Positions 16,484-25,842 of a stretch of 64,000 nt of DNA are shown here, in pieces. The position numbers and the translations under genes are program-made. Below the pieces are notes generated by a model that saw nothing but the letters and a program-made list of their open reading frames with translations, was not told the DNA's origin and did not search any database. Where the stretch lies: contig JBHOQQ010000046.1 in the NCBI GenBank assembly GCA_042408955.1, positions 1 through 64,000 on the forward strand. Reading direction: 5' to 3'. Source of the stretch: CALGSZ01 sp042408955. GTDB lineage: Bacteria > Chloroflexota > Chloroflexia > Thermomicrobiales > UBA6265. The stretch's first letter is position 1, and each line of letters starts with the position of its first letter.

Positions 16484-17835
16484 GCGGCACACTGCGCCAT
16501 ACCGCCCGCCGTTTCATCATCAGCCTAACGACGCTTTGCCTAGCACTCCTGGTGATCGGGACCGCCCCCTCCCGAGTCCAGGCGGCTGACCCGATCACCA
16601 TCCAGCTCAACGATGCGACGGCATCTTTTCCGGAGGGGATAACCTTCACCTTGGAGGCAAGCAGTCAACGTAGCATCACCAAGGTTGAGTTGCTCTACAG
16701 CGTTGCCGACGACCCGACGCTGAATCTGCTCGTTCCCAGCTTCACTCCGGCAAAGCGCATCGAAATCCACCACCTGCTTGATTTGCAGGTGTATTACCTT
16801 CCGCCGGGTCTCGACCTGACCTACCAGTGGCGCCTCGTCGATGACCGTGGCCGCGAGGTGGCGACGGAGTTCCGGACGCTCCTGTGGGAGGACACGCGCT
16901 TCGATTGGCAACCCCTTGCGTCCGCTGATGTCACCGTCTATGCATACACGGGGAACGAGGCGTTCAACCGCCTCATCCTCGACGCCGCCCAATCTGCGGT
17001 TGACCAGCTCAAGACCGAGTATGGGCTGAGCAACGTCACACCGATTCGCATCTGGGTCTACAACTCTCGCGACGATTTCAATGCCACCAAGCAGGCGAAC
17101 GAGAAGCACTGGGCGGTCGGAACGGCATATTCGGATTACCACCTCATCTTGGCCACTATACCTGAAGGCAGTAAGAACGAGATTGGCCGGGTTATCCCGC
17201 ATGAGATCAGTCACCAGCTCCTAAGCCAAGCCACCAAGAACCCGTTCAACGCGCCACCTCTCTGGCTCGATGAGGGGCTTGCCGTTCGGGCCCAGACTGT
17301 TGGGAATGAGGACGACTTCAACCAGGTGAAAGACGCGGCCGCGAAGGGCCAACTATACTCCGTGCGAGCACTGATCTCCGAATTCCCGACCACCGGTCCC
17401 TATCACCTCGCCTATGCGGAGAGCCACAGCATCGTGAACTTTGTCATCGAGCACTTCGGCTTGGAGAAGTTGCAAGCGCTGATCGCGGTCTATCGCGAAG
17501 GGGTATCACACGATGAGGCGCTTATGCGCACCCTCAGTGTCGACACCGCGGGGCTGGATCAGCTCTGGAAGGCGAGCTTGAACTATCAGGGCGATCATCC
17601 AGACGGGGTTGGCGCCACCGCCGGCCACCAGTCACCCGCCTCAGAGCTCGGCGCGGCCGTGCTTGTTGCCGCGCTAGTCTGCGCGCTGATCGCCGCGGTG
17701 CTCCGCCGGCCGCGTGCGCGCCCGCACAGCCGCTTCATTGCGATGCCGCCTACGTGGCACCGGCGTGCCGCAGCGCCGTCTGGTCGCAATCGTGCTAGAC
17801 TGGCCCGCGTGCGGACCAGCCGAGCTGGTTCCTGA
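16480..17835 (+). CDS. Secreted MA-clan (gluzincin-like) metallopeptidase, 451 aa
   Basis: A predicted extracytoplasmic zinc peptidase of the peptidase MA superfamily. It has a signal peptide with hydrophobic core LTTLCLALLVIGTA and a likely cut after VQAA. A beta-rich N domain (about 37-150) is followed by the peptidase domain with VIPHEISHQLL (HExxH) and the third ligand in PPLWLDEGLAV about 20 residues on. A C-terminal hydrophobic segment (ELGAAVLVAALVCALIAAVL, about 390-409) and a basic tail suggest membrane anchoring. Its ATG overlaps the prfB stop as ATGA, so it is likely translated from the prfB message. The substrate is unknown. Confidence 0.85.
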   Translation: MSGTLRHTARRFIISLTTLCLALLVIGTAPSRVQAADPITIQLNDATASFPEGITFTLEASSQRSITKVELLYSVADDPTLNLLVPSFTPAKRIEIHHLLDLQVYYLPPGLDLTYQWRLVDDRGREVATEFRTLLWEDTRFDWQPLASADVTVYAYTGNEAFNRLILDAAQSAVDQLKTEYGLSNVTPIRIWVYNSRDDFNATKQANEKHWAVGTAYSDYHLILATIPEGSKNEIGRVIPHEISHQLLSQATKNPFNAPPLWLDEGLAVRAQTVGNEDDFNQVKDAAAKGQLYSVRALISEFPTTGPYHLAYAESHSIVNFVIEHFGLEKLQALIAVYREGVSHDEALMRTLSVDTAGLDQLWKASLNYQGDHPDGVGATAGHQSPASELGAAVLVAALVCALIAAVLRRPRARPHSRFIAMPPTWHRRAAAPSGRNRARLARVRTSRAGS

Positions 17836-17864
17836 CCGATGCTTGGCAACGTATAGGGAGCCTT

Positions 17865-18185
17865 ATGGAAACAGCATTCCGCCGGGCACGCATTCTCGAT
17901 CCGGCGGCTATCGAGCGTAAGCTCGCGCTGAACACGTATAACGTTGACCGGGGCCGGGCACATATTCGCATCATTGACCGCGATGTCTGTCTCCGATGCG
18001 CCCGGCAGCAGTGCATCAATTGCTGTCCGGCCAATTGCTACACGCCACAGGATGACGGGCGCGTCCTCTTCTCGTATGAGGGATGCGTCGAGTGCGGCAC
18101 CTGCCGTATCGTCTGCTACGAATTCCAGAACATTGAGTGGACGTATCCGCGCGGCGGCTACGGCATCCAGTACCGGCACGGCTAA
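17865..18185 (+). CDS. fixX: FixX-type ferredoxin-like protein, 106 aa
   Basis: A small iron-sulfur partner of ETF-quinone oxidoreductase (FixC), passing electrons from FixAB to quinone. The first cysteine group is VCLRCARQQCINCCPANCY and the second is CVECGTCRIVCYEF. The characteristic ending WTYPRGGYGIQYRHG is typical of FixX. Length is normal. No fixA, fixB or fixC is in the window, so the partner proteins must be encoded elsewhere. It lies 29 bases after the peptidase gene and 87 bases before the 2Fe-2S thioredoxin-like gene on the same strand. Confidence 0.9.
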   Translation: METAFRRARILDPAAIERKLALNTYNVDRGRAHIRIIDRDVCLRCARQQCINCCPANCYTPQDDGRVLFSYEGCVECGTCRIVCYEFQNIEWTYPRGGYGIQYRHG

Positions 18186-18272
18186 CTCAGCGCCGGGCTG
18201 CTGGGCATGTTGTCGGATGCCCACACGCCCCAGCTGCCTCGCGGCATGCGCGACATGTGAGGCGGAATCACG

Positions 18273-18785
18273 ATGTATTGGACCAAGAAGCACGTGCTCG
18301 TCTGCACCGCGTCTCACTGCTCCCAAAAAGGAGCGAACGACGTGGTTGGGAAACTTCGCCTGGAGATCGTCCGGCGCAAGCTTGATGCTGAGATTTTGGT
18401 CAATACCTGCGGCACCATCGACTTGTGCGACATCGGCCCGAATGTCATCGTCTACCCCGACGGCATTATCTATCGGGGTGTTACGGTGAAGGACCTACCG
18501 GAAATCATCGAGCACCTGAAGGGCGGGCCGGTGGTTGAGCGATTGGTTCTGGGACCGCACACTCCCGACGAGGAAGCGCGCCGCGCGTTCTATCGGGCCG
18601 CGGTTACTCCAGAACCTGCCCGCCCGGCCTCAGCGTTCCGCGCGCTAGCAGCCGAGCATGGCTTTGATGAGCCCTGGATCGCCGAGCAATTGCGACGCGG
18701 CTTCATCGCGCGCAAGCCCAGCCCCGACGGCGGTGAAGAGCTGATCGTGGTCACAAGCAAAGCCCGAACGCGCTACGGCGTGTGA
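18273..18785 (+). CDS. Thioredoxin-like [2Fe-2S] ferredoxin-domain protein, 170 aa
   Basis: Residues 1-80 match thioredoxin-like 2Fe-2S ferredoxins: VLVCTASHCSQKGAN (C11, C16), then ILVNTCGTIDLCDIGPNVIVYP (C46, C52; split: NTCGTIDLCDIGP and NVIVYPDGIIYRGV). The C-terminal 80 residues form an extra, mostly helical domain (PASAFRALAAEHGFDEPWI) ending in a short beta segment. ATG 18273 has GAGGCGGAA upstream. Being next to fixX suggests an electron-transfer pair, but the acceptor is not shown by context. Confidence 0.85.
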   Translation: MYWTKKHVLVCTASHCSQKGANDVVGKLRLEIVRRKLDAEILVNTCGTIDLCDIGPNVIVYPDGIIYRGVTVKDLPEIIEHLKGGPVVERLVLGPHTPDEEARRAFYRAAVTPEPARPASAFRALAAEHGFDEPWIAEQLRRGFIARKPSPDGGEELIVVTSKARTRYGV

Positions 18786-18810
18786 CGGCAGAGCACACGA
18801 CAGGAAAGAG

Positions 18811-19869
18811 ATGGCCGGTTCACTCGATCGGTACCGCGACGGTCGCGCCGTCGCCGAAAACCAGGATGGCTCGCCGGCTCGCGTCGCCAAACGCGAGCTC
18901 GACCTTCGCGTGATTCGGCTCGGTCCGTCGTTCGCGATTCGCTTCGCCATTGCCACTGCGTTGGTGGTCGGCTCAGTGCTGGTCGACCGGCCCGCCTTCG
19001 CCTGGGGCGTTTTAGTCCTCTTCGCGATCCTGGCCGTGCCCCTTGGGCGAGCGCGCTCCTTTATCTTCTCGTTTGTCCCCTACGCGACCGTCTGGTTTAC
19101 GTTCACAGCGCTGCGCGCGCTCGCGGACGAGACCATCCTGGCCCAAACCCTCAGCACGCGCGTCTCCGAGTTTGAGCGCTGGCTATTTGGTGGCCAGTTA
19201 CCCACCATCCGCCTGCAGGACCGCTTCTTCGGCCAGTACAGCCCACCGTACCACCTGCACTGGTACGACTATTTCTTCACGGGCATTCATTGGTCGTATT
19301 TTATCGTCCCGCACATTGCCGCCGTTCTCATCTGGCACCGGGATCCGCGGCTGTTTCGCCACTTTCTCGGCGCCATGACGATCCTGCTCGCCGTTGGCTT
19401 GGCCATCTATTTTGTGATCCCCAGCCGCCCGCCCTGGAATGCCCCGGAGCAGCTCGACAGCCCTTCAGCGCCGAACGCCTACCGCATCATGACGCTGGTT
19501 GGTGAGGAGCTCGGCGGCGGAGTATACCGCGCCAGCTACCGGGTGATTGGGGAATCAAACCCGTGGGCGGCAATGCCGTCCATTCACATGGCCTTCACCT
19601 TTCTGCTCGTCTTTCCTGCCTTTTACTTTGGCAAGCGGTGGGGATACCTCGCCCTCGCCTACTCCGCATTGATGGGCTATGCACTCGTCTATCTTGGCGA
19701 GCATTATGTCATCGACGTCATTGTTGGCATGATGATCGCGACCTACGGCTGGCTCGCCGCGCGCACCTGGCTTCACCGCATTTCCCCGGTCGTGCTGCCA
19801 CACTTGCCGGGTCTGGCCGGACGGCACACTGTGGCCGGTGCCGACGGCGGCGCGGCTGTGCCCCGCTGA
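18811..19869 (+). CDS. PAP2-superfamily membrane phosphotransferase/phosphatase, 352 aa
   Basis: A polytopic membrane protein resembling bacterial and fungal inositol-phosphotransferase-type PAP2 enzymes. The three PAP2 regions are visible: YFVIPSRPPWN, NPWAAMPSIHMAFTFLL (the catalytic region PSxH) and YLGEHYVIDVIVGM (His nucleophile region). The N-terminal cytosolic 40 residues are followed by about six hydrophobic segments. Members dephosphorylate lipid phosphates or transfer phospho-head groups. ATG 18811 has AGGAAAGAG directly upstream. It follows the 2Fe-2S gene by 25 bases on the same strand and is convergent with the persulfide dioxygenase gene. Confidence 0.85.
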   Translation: MAGSLDRYRDGRAVAENQDGSPARVAKRELDLRVIRLGPSFAIRFAIATALVVGSVLVDRPAFAWGVLVLFAILAVPLGRARSFIFSFVPYATVWFTFTALRALADETILAQTLSTRVSEFERWLFGGQLPTIRLQDRFFGQYSPPYHLHWYDYFFTGIHWSYFIVPHIAAVLIWHRDPRLFRHFLGAMTILLAVGLAIYFVIPSRPPWNAPEQLDSPSAPNAYRIMTLVGEELGGGVYRASYRVIGESNPWAAMPSIHMAFTFLLVFPAFYFGKRWGYLALAYSALMGYALVYLGEHYVIDVIVGMMIATYGWLAARTWLHRISPVVLPHLPGLAGRHTVAGADGGAAVPR

Positions 19870-19901
19870 GCGGCAAAGCGCCAATCTCGACAACCTGAGC
19901 G

Positions 19902-21026
19902 CTAGTCGCCAGCCCGCCCAGCGCCCGCGTGCGACCATTCGGTCTCCACGATGCGGCGGGTAGGTATCTCCGCTGTCCCAAGCTGCAAGGGAAAGCCGTG
20001 TGCTCGCCATGCCTCCGTTCCGCCGGCCACCGTTGCCACCCGCTCGAACCCAACCTGGCGCAAAAACTGGCTCGCCCGCAACGAGCGGTAACCAGCATGG
20101 CAAATGACGAAGACCGGTTGATCCTGCGGCAAATCTTCCAAGCGGGCTGCAAGATCTGCCTGCGGGATGTTGATCGCACCCGGCACGTGTCCTGCGACGA
20201 ACTCCTCCGGCTCACGGACGTCCACGAGGGTGACACCGGGCAACAGATTGCGCAGGTCATCAACGGTCACTTCGTGGACCTCGCCGAGCGTCGTCAGCAT
20301 TGCCCATTCACCATTATCTAGACCGCGATTGGTCGCCTCGATGGTCGTCATATTGAGCGGACGCGCTGGGACGCTATCCGTCAGCGCGGCGAGAAAGACA
20401 TCGCGCTGGAGACGAACGAGCGGATTGAAGAGCCGCTCGAAGCCAATCGTGGTGCTCGGCCGGCCGCACATACCCTTGCCGCACGGACCTTCGAAATGCC
20501 CTGGGAATACGGCTACCCAATCCGGCAATCGCAGCAATCGGCCGACACTCTCGTATTGCGCCTCGGCGTCACCGCCACCAAAGTCCGGACGCCCAACATC
20601 TCCAACAAGCAGCGAATCGCCCGTGAGAACCATCGAGGGCTCAGGGCTTCGTTCCGGATTGATAATCAGGATCGAGATTAGCTCAGGGCGGTGGCCCGGC
20701 GTATGCAAGATTCGGAGGCGAAGCTGGCCGAGCGCAAGCTCCTCGTTGTCCTTCAGCGGACGGAACGGGTAGGCTACGCTGGCTGCCTCATGGAGGCACA
20801 CCGCGGCCGCGTGCTTAGCGGCCAGGTTCCTGGCCCCGGAAACGTGATCGGCGTGGACGTGCGTATCAATGACATAGCGCAACACGAACTGCCGCTCGGC
20901 GAGCAGTTGCTCATACGGCTCAATGAGCAGAGCAGGGTCCACCACGGCCGCTTCGTGCGTCTTGCGTGAGGCGATCAGGTACGAGGCACAGCCGCAGCGT
21001 TCATCGAGGAATTGCTTGAAGTACAT
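19902..21026 (-). CDS. MBL-fold persulfide dioxygenase fused to rhodanese, 374 aa
   Basis: Predicted to oxidise glutathione- or other thiol-persulfide to sulfite, with the rhodanese handling the sulfane sulfur. The N-terminal metallo-beta-lactamase domain (about 1-240) has DTHVHADHVSGA, LHTPGHRPE and VFPGHFEGP. It matches the ETHE1/PDO type in having only the iron-binding histidine/Asp set. The C-terminal rhodanese domain (about 255-350) has LVDVREPEEFVAGHVPGAIN and the active-site loop VICHAGYRS with its catalytic Cys. The start is ATG 21026 with GAGGAGCC upstream; a candidate TTGACG-N16-TATCGC lies just before it. It is divergent from the SRAP gene. Confidence 0.92.
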   Translation of the reverse strand: MYFKQFLDERCGCASYLIASRKTHEAAVVDPALLIEPYEQLLAERQFVLRYVIDTHVHADHVSGARNLAAKHAAAVCLHEAASVAYPFRPLKDNEELALGQLRLRILHTPGHRPELISILIINPERSPEPSMVLTGDSLLVGDVGRPDFGGGDAEAQYESVGRLLRLPDWVAVFPGHFEGPCGKGMCGRPSTTIGFERLFNPLVRLQRDVFLAALTDSVPARPLNMTTIEATNRGLDNGEWAMLTTLGEVHEVTVDDLRNLLPGVTLVDVREPEEFVAGHVPGAINIPQADLAARLEDLPQDQPVFVICHAGYRSLRASQFLRQVGFERVATVAGGTEAWRAHGFPLQLGTAEIPTRRIVETEWSHAGAGRAGD

Positions 21027-21189
21027 CGCTTGGCTCCTCTCTCACGCGATAGTGAGCGCGGCCGATGCGTCAATATCACGAACATGCCATACCGGTGTTA
21101 TGCATCATAGCTGATCGGGGGAGGATTCCCAAGGAACCTCGGTAGCGTGGTTACCCGTCACCACAGGAATGGTCAGAAAGGTAGGAACC

Positions 21190-21885
21190 ATGTGTGGGCG
21201 ATACGTGCTTCGAACACCCGAAGAACTCTCCGAGCGATTCCGTCTCCGCCAGATGAGCTTGCCGGTCCATCCGGTCTACAACGCGGCACCCTCGACGCTG
21301 CTCCCGGTCATCGTCGAGAACGCCGGTGGCGAGCGTGAAGCGCGCCTGATGCGCTGGGGACTCATCCCTCGCTGGGCCAAGCCGGGTGAGCGCTCGGTAA
21401 CCCCTATCAACGCCCGGGCAGAGACGTTGCTGGAGCGTCCCATGTTCCGGAATCTGATTACGCGGCGCCGCTGCTTGGTCCCCGCCAGTGGCTTCTACGA
21501 GTGGCAGCAACGCAACGGCCGGAAGCAGCCATTCTACGTAACGCTCAAAGACGAGCCGCTCTTCGCGATGGCCGGGCTGTATGACGAATTTGTCGATCCG
21601 TCCGGGGAGCCGGTTGCCTCGTACACGATCATCACCACGGCGCCGAACCGCTTGGTAGCCACCCTCCATGACCGGATGCCCGCGATTCTCTTGCCCACCG
21701 ATGAAGAAGAGTGGCTAAGTCCAACAGTCACTGACAGCCACCAGGTTGAGCGTCTTTTGCAACCGTTCCCAGCCGAACTCATGGTCATGTGGCCGGTTAG
21801 CCCGGCGGTGAACAACACCCGGCACGACGACCCGTCGCTCATTGAGCCGGTCAACGGCCCGATTGAGGTGTCAAGCCTGAACTAA
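21190..21885 (+). CDS. SRAP-domain DNA-protein crosslink shield (YedK/HMCES-like), 231 aa
   Basis: Forms a stable thiazolidine crosslink with abasic sites in single-stranded DNA, protecting them. The catalytic Cys must be residue 2 after Met removal, and the chosen start gives MCGRYVLRTP, which is exactly that; readings from 21169 would bury it. Other family features are YNAAPSTLLPVI, LMRWGLIPRWAK, INARAETL, RRCLVPASGFYEWQ (active-site Glu) and LHDRMPAIL (active-site His). The length is usual. A hairpin at 21951-21969 may terminate its transcript. Confidence 0.95.
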   Translation: MCGRYVLRTPEELSERFRLRQMSLPVHPVYNAAPSTLLPVIVENAGGEREARLMRWGLIPRWAKPGERSVTPINARAETLLERPMFRNLITRRRCLVPASGFYEWQQRNGRKQPFYVTLKDEPLFAMAGLYDEFVDPSGEPVASYTIITTAPNRLVATLHDRMPAILLPTDEEEWLSPTVTDSHQVERLLQPFPAELMVMWPVSPAVNNTRHDDPSLIEPVNGPIEVSSLN

Positions 21886-21950
21886 CCGGGGTGTGGACAG
21901 CCTTGGAGCGACTGTTTCCTTGAACGGGGGAAAGCGATCTGCCGTCCGTA

Positions 21951-21976
21951 GGCGCGCGATGAATCGCGCCCTTTCT
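21951..21976 (+). terminator. Possible intrinsic terminator after the SRAP gene
   Basis: A 7-bp stem GCGCGAT/ATCGCGC (21954-21960 and 21963-21969) with a 2-base loop is followed by CCTTTCTT. The loop is tight and the T-tract short, so confidence is moderate. Confidence 0.4.
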
Positions 21977-22131
21977 TGATGCGTCGGGCCACCCAGATGC
22001 CTGACGGCTGTGGGCGGAGGGTTCCCACGCGACGAGACATCGCGTGGGGTCTCATCACCCCGCGCTCACGCCCCCGCGCAGTTGGAGGCTCCATTGCTTT
22101 CCGCTGTCAACCACCAACAATCATCCAGGCT

Positions 22132-25100
22132 CTAGGTGACGAGCGCTCGCTTCGCATCTGCTTCGTTCCTCCAATCCAGCATGGAGATGGAGAGATCCTT
22201 GCTGAGGAGCGAGCGCAATTCCTCCTCCGGCATCGGCCGGGCAAACCAGTAGCCCTGCCCCCGGTCGACATTGCATACCTTCAGCCAGTCGAGTTGCGCG
22301 TCCGACTCGATGCCTTTCGCCGTGATGTGCATGCCCAGCTCGTGCGCTAACCAGGAAATGGACCGCACGACTGCCATATTGACGTGCTTGTTTTCGGCGG
22401 CTGCGATGAGGTGCCGGTCAAGCTTGACACCGTCGAAGGGCATCGCTCGTAAGCAGTCGAAGCTGCTGTGACCGGTGCCGAAGTCGTCAATCACGAGGCG
22501 GACGCCGATTCCGCGCAACCGCATCAAATTCTGTTGCACTACTTCACGATTGAGCACATCGAGATCACCGGTCAATTCTAGCTCCAGTAGCTCGGGGCGC
22601 AGCCCGGTCTCGTCTAAAATGGCGCTCACGCTGCCAGCAAGATCGTGATGCTCAAGGTGCCGCGCCGAGACGTTTACGGCCACCGCGATCTCCGCTCGTG
22701 CCCCGTCCGCCAGCCACTGCTTGCCAGCGCGGCATGCCTCGCGCAACACCCACTCACCTAACGGCGCTGCCGAGCCTGACGCTTCGGCAATGTGGATGAA
22801 CTGAGAAGCGGGCAGCATGCCCAACTTCGGATGTTGCCACCGCACCAGTGCCTCAAGCGCGACGATGGTGGTTCCTTCGAGATCGAAAATCGGCTGGTAG
22901 TGCAAGCAGAGCTGATTGCGTTCGATCGCCAGCCGGATGTCGGTCTCCTGCTTGAGGCGTGTCCGGACCTTGGCAGCCATGCGTGGTTCGTAGATCGCAA
23001 ACGTGCGCCGGCCCGAGCCCTTCGCCTCGTACAACGCGATATCGGCGTTCCGCAAGAGATCACGTGGGTGCATCCGGCCATTCCACCCCTGAGCAACCCC
23101 GATGCTGACGCCGATGCGAACCTCCTGGCCATCGAGGCGATACGGCTCCTGGACGACATCTATCAGGCGGCGCGCGATTGCCGCGACGGCATCCAGCGAT
23201 TCACTGGAATGCAGCAGCACCGCGAACTCGTCGCCTCCGAGCCGCGCCACGATGTCTTCGCCACGGATCACTTTCTGCAACCGCTTCGCGACCTCGACAA
23301 GCAACCGGTCACCCGTGTCATGGCCGAGCGTATCATTGACGAGCTTGAAGCCATCAAGGTCGAGGAAGAGCACAGCAACGCCGCTTGACAGCCGGGCACT
23401 CGCCGCAACCGCTTCCTCCAAGCGCTCCATGAAATATGCGCGGTTGGCCAGGCCAGTCAGCGGGTCATGAAGCGCCAGATGTCGGTAACGCTCTTGGCTC
23501 TCGCGCAGTGCTTCCTCCGCGCGGTACCGGTCGGTGACATCGGCAAGCGTGCCAATCATCCCAGTCACGCTCCCATTGCCGTCAAGCAACGCCCGGGCTC
23601 GAACTTCGCAGACGCGAACCACCCCGGTTGCCGTCACGATCCGCCGTTCCCGGCGGCACTCCGCACGATTGTCTGCCAAGAGATGACAGAAGCTCTGGAA
23701 GCTGTCGGCACGGTCATCCGGGTGGAAAAACTCGAGAAAGTTCTTGCCCAAGCAGGCTTCAACGGCAAAGCCAGTCAGCTCTGTCCACGCTGGATTGAGA
23801 AACGTCCAACGACCTTCGCAGTCAGTTTGAAAAATGACCTCGTGCACGCTCTCGACGACGGTGCGATAGCGCCGCTCGCTCTCGCGGGCTTCCTTATAGA
23901 GTCGCGCGCGCTGAATGGCCGAGCTAACATGCTCGGCAAGGGCCAGCATCAACCGGAGATCACCTTCGGTCAGCGAACCGGGCTCGGTGCTTTCCAGGTT
24001 GAGAATGCCGGCTACCCGCCCTTCGTCATGAAGGGGAACACAGACCTCAGACACAACGCCATCGAACGCCGCCAGGAAGTCCGGGTCCGCCGGACCGTAC
24101 GGCAAGTAGACTGGCTGGCCAGTGCGAGCGACGCGGCCAGTGATCCCCCGGTCGAGGGGAATTCGCTCGATCACTTGCGGGTAACCGATCTGATGCTGCA
24201 GCACTAGCTCACCGTGCTCGAGCAAATAGACGCTGACCAATCGGTAACCAAATGCATGCGCCACCGCTTCGACCACGGCCCGGATGACCGTGGGCACGTC
24301 CATCTCCCGCGCGATAGCGGTCCGCACCTCGTGCAGCAAATGGAGTTCGCGCGCCTGGCGTTCGGCCGCCTCCCGCAGCTTTCGTTGCTGGCGCTCACTC
24401 TCTCGCAACGCTTCCGCCATGGCGCGTTGCTCAGTGATGTCGAAGATGACACCTTGCCAGTAAAGGGGCCGTCCTTGGGCGTCTCGCACCAGCACCGCTT
24501 CATCCCGCACCCAGAAATACGACCCATCTGACCGGCGCTGGCGATACTCACGCCGGTATGGCGCTTGCTCCCGAGCGATCCGCTCTTCCTCCGCGGCGAT
24601 GCGCTCCACATCGTCCGGGTGCATGATCTCCCACCGAAAGTTGGGATTCTCAAGCGACCGGCTCGGTGGGTACCCGAACATGGCCTCCATCTGCGGACTG
24701 ATATAGAGGATGCGCTGCTCTCCTTCGGCTTGCATCAGATACGTAACCGCTGGAATCTGCTCGATAAGCGTGCGGAACCGGAGATCAGTCTCCTCAAGCT
24801 GCGCTTCTACGCGCAGACGATCCGTGATATCGCGGGCATTGAGGATGATCCCTTCAACGGCAGGATCATCGAGCAGGTTGGTTGCGATCACCTCGAAGGT
24901 ACGCACCGAGCCGTTCGCCGCTCGCGTCGCGATCTCGGCGCGCACAGGCTGTCCGGGATGAGCCAGCGCGTCGGCATACAGCAGATTCAGCCGCTCCTGA
25001 TTTTCCCGGTCCCGGATCGGATCGTTGAGCACATTGACGTTGATCATCGCCTCGGGAGGATAGCCGAGCACACGCTCAACCGACGGGCTAATCCAGGTCC

Positions 25101-25584
25101 TGACGCCCTCGCGGTTGACCACCGAAATCACATCGCCAGAGTGCTGCACAAGTGAGCGAAACCAGGCCTCATTGCGGCACAGCGCCTCGGTCGCTTTGGC
25201 TCGCTCGGCAAGCATGACCGCCTGCCGCTCCGCCAACGCAATCCGAGCTTCGAGCCACTCAAGGCGAAATGGCTTCGTCAGGTAATCGTTCGCGCCGGCC
25301 GCCACGACCGCGTCCACGTCCTCCCGGTCACTATGGCCAGTCAACACCAGAATGACGCTTTCCTCTCCTCCTGGCCGTGCGCGGAGCCGCCGGCATAGCT
25401 CCAGCCCATCCATGCCAGGCAACCCCCAATCGAGCACCACGATCGGAATCGCCTCATCGTCCGTGACGGCCAGCGCCTCTTCTGCGCTACTACAGGCGAT
25501 GACGTCATGACCACGCTGCCGCAGCAGTGCCTCCACGACCTCTCGGATACCGGCGTTGTCCTCAACAACGAGCACCCTTGCCAT
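22132..25584 (-). CDS. REC-PAS-PAS-GAF-PAS-GGDEF-EAL cyclic-di-GMP regulator with degenerate EAL, 1150 aa
   Basis: Domains in order, positions approximate: receiver 1-120 (VVEDN, phospho-acceptor VVLDWGLPG, KPF); PAS 140-255; PAS-PAC 265-390 (WRCxVRD-type ending YFWVRDEAVLV); GAF 410-570; PAS 580-700; GGDEF 715-880 (RLGGDEFAV intact, I-site RGED five residues before); EAL 885-1130. In the EAL domain EAL, NVSARHL and IDDFGTG are present. The conserved ELTE is ELTG, and the Mg-ligand Glu of AEGVE is Lys (TAKGIES). It is therefore probably a phospho-regulated diguanylate cyclase without phosphodiesterase activity. Start ATG 25584; 25596 is possible. No histidine kinase adjoins. Confidence 0.93.
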   Translation of the reverse strand: MARVLVVEDNAGIREVVEALLRQRGHDVIACSSAEEALAVTDDEAIPIVVLDWGLPGMDGLELCRRLRARPGGEESVILVLTGHSDREDVDAVVAAGANDYLTKPFRLEWLEARIALAERQAVMLAERAKATEALCRNEAWFRSLVQHSGDVISVVNREGVRTWISPSVERVLGYPPEAMINVNVLNDPIRDRENQERLNLLYADALAHPGQPVRAEIATRAANGSVRTFEVIATNLLDDPAVEGIILNARDITDRLRVEAQLEETDLRFRTLIEQIPAVTYLMQAEGEQRILYISPQMEAMFGYPPSRSLENPNFRWEIMHPDDVERIAAEEERIAREQAPYRREYRQRRSDGSYFWVRDEAVLVRDAQGRPLYWQGVIFDITEQRAMAEALRESERQQRKLREAAERQARELHLLHEVRTAIAREMDVPTVIRAVVEAVAHAFGYRLVSVYLLEHGELVLQHQIGYPQVIERIPLDRGITGRVARTGQPVYLPYGPADPDFLAAFDGVVSEVCVPLHDEGRVAGILNLESTEPGSLTEGDLRLMLALAEHVSSAIQRARLYKEARESERRYRTVVESVHEVIFQTDCEGRWTFLNPAWTELTGFAVEACLGKNFLEFFHPDDRADSFQSFCHLLADNRAECRRERRIVTATGVVRVCEVRARALLDGNGSVTGMIGTLADVTDRYRAEEALRESQERYRHLALHDPLTGLANRAYFMERLEEAVAASARLSSGVAVLFLDLDGFKLVNDTLGHDTGDRLLVEVAKRLQKVIRGEDIVARLGGDEFAVLLHSSESLDAVAAIARRLIDVVQEPYRLDGQEVRIGVSIGVAQGWNGRMHPRDLLRNADIALYEAKGSGRRTFAIYEPRMAAKVRTRLKQETDIRLAIERNQLCLHYQPIFDLEGTTIVALEALVRWQHPKLGMLPASQFIHIAEASGSAAPLGEWVLREACRAGKQWLADGARAEIAVAVNVSARHLEHHDLAGSVSAILDETGLRPELLELELTGDLDVLNREVVQQNLMRLRGIGVRLVIDDFGTGHSSFDCLRAMPFDGVKLDRHLIAAAENKHVNMAVVRSISWLAHELGMHITAKGIESDAQLDWLKVCNVDRGQGYWFARPMPEEELRSLLSKDLSISMLDWRNEADAKRALVT

Positions 25585-25842
25585 TTGCCCTACCATTCGC
25601 ACCCACGCCAAGCACGCCGCCACGATGCCGGTCGCTCGCGCTGTTTTACCTCGCTCCTGGTACCACCTGTTACCTCGCTGAGCATCTCCCTGCAGGAAAC
25701 ATGTGGCTGACTGCTGTTGCTGTGCGATAACCCCTCATCGCAGGTAGTATGCAAGGGGCAGAGGCGCGCGTAAGTCACTCGTTAGTCCCAAACTCCGCAA
25801 GTGCCTCTTTACCCACACAAAACGGCACGAAGGAGGACTTGT

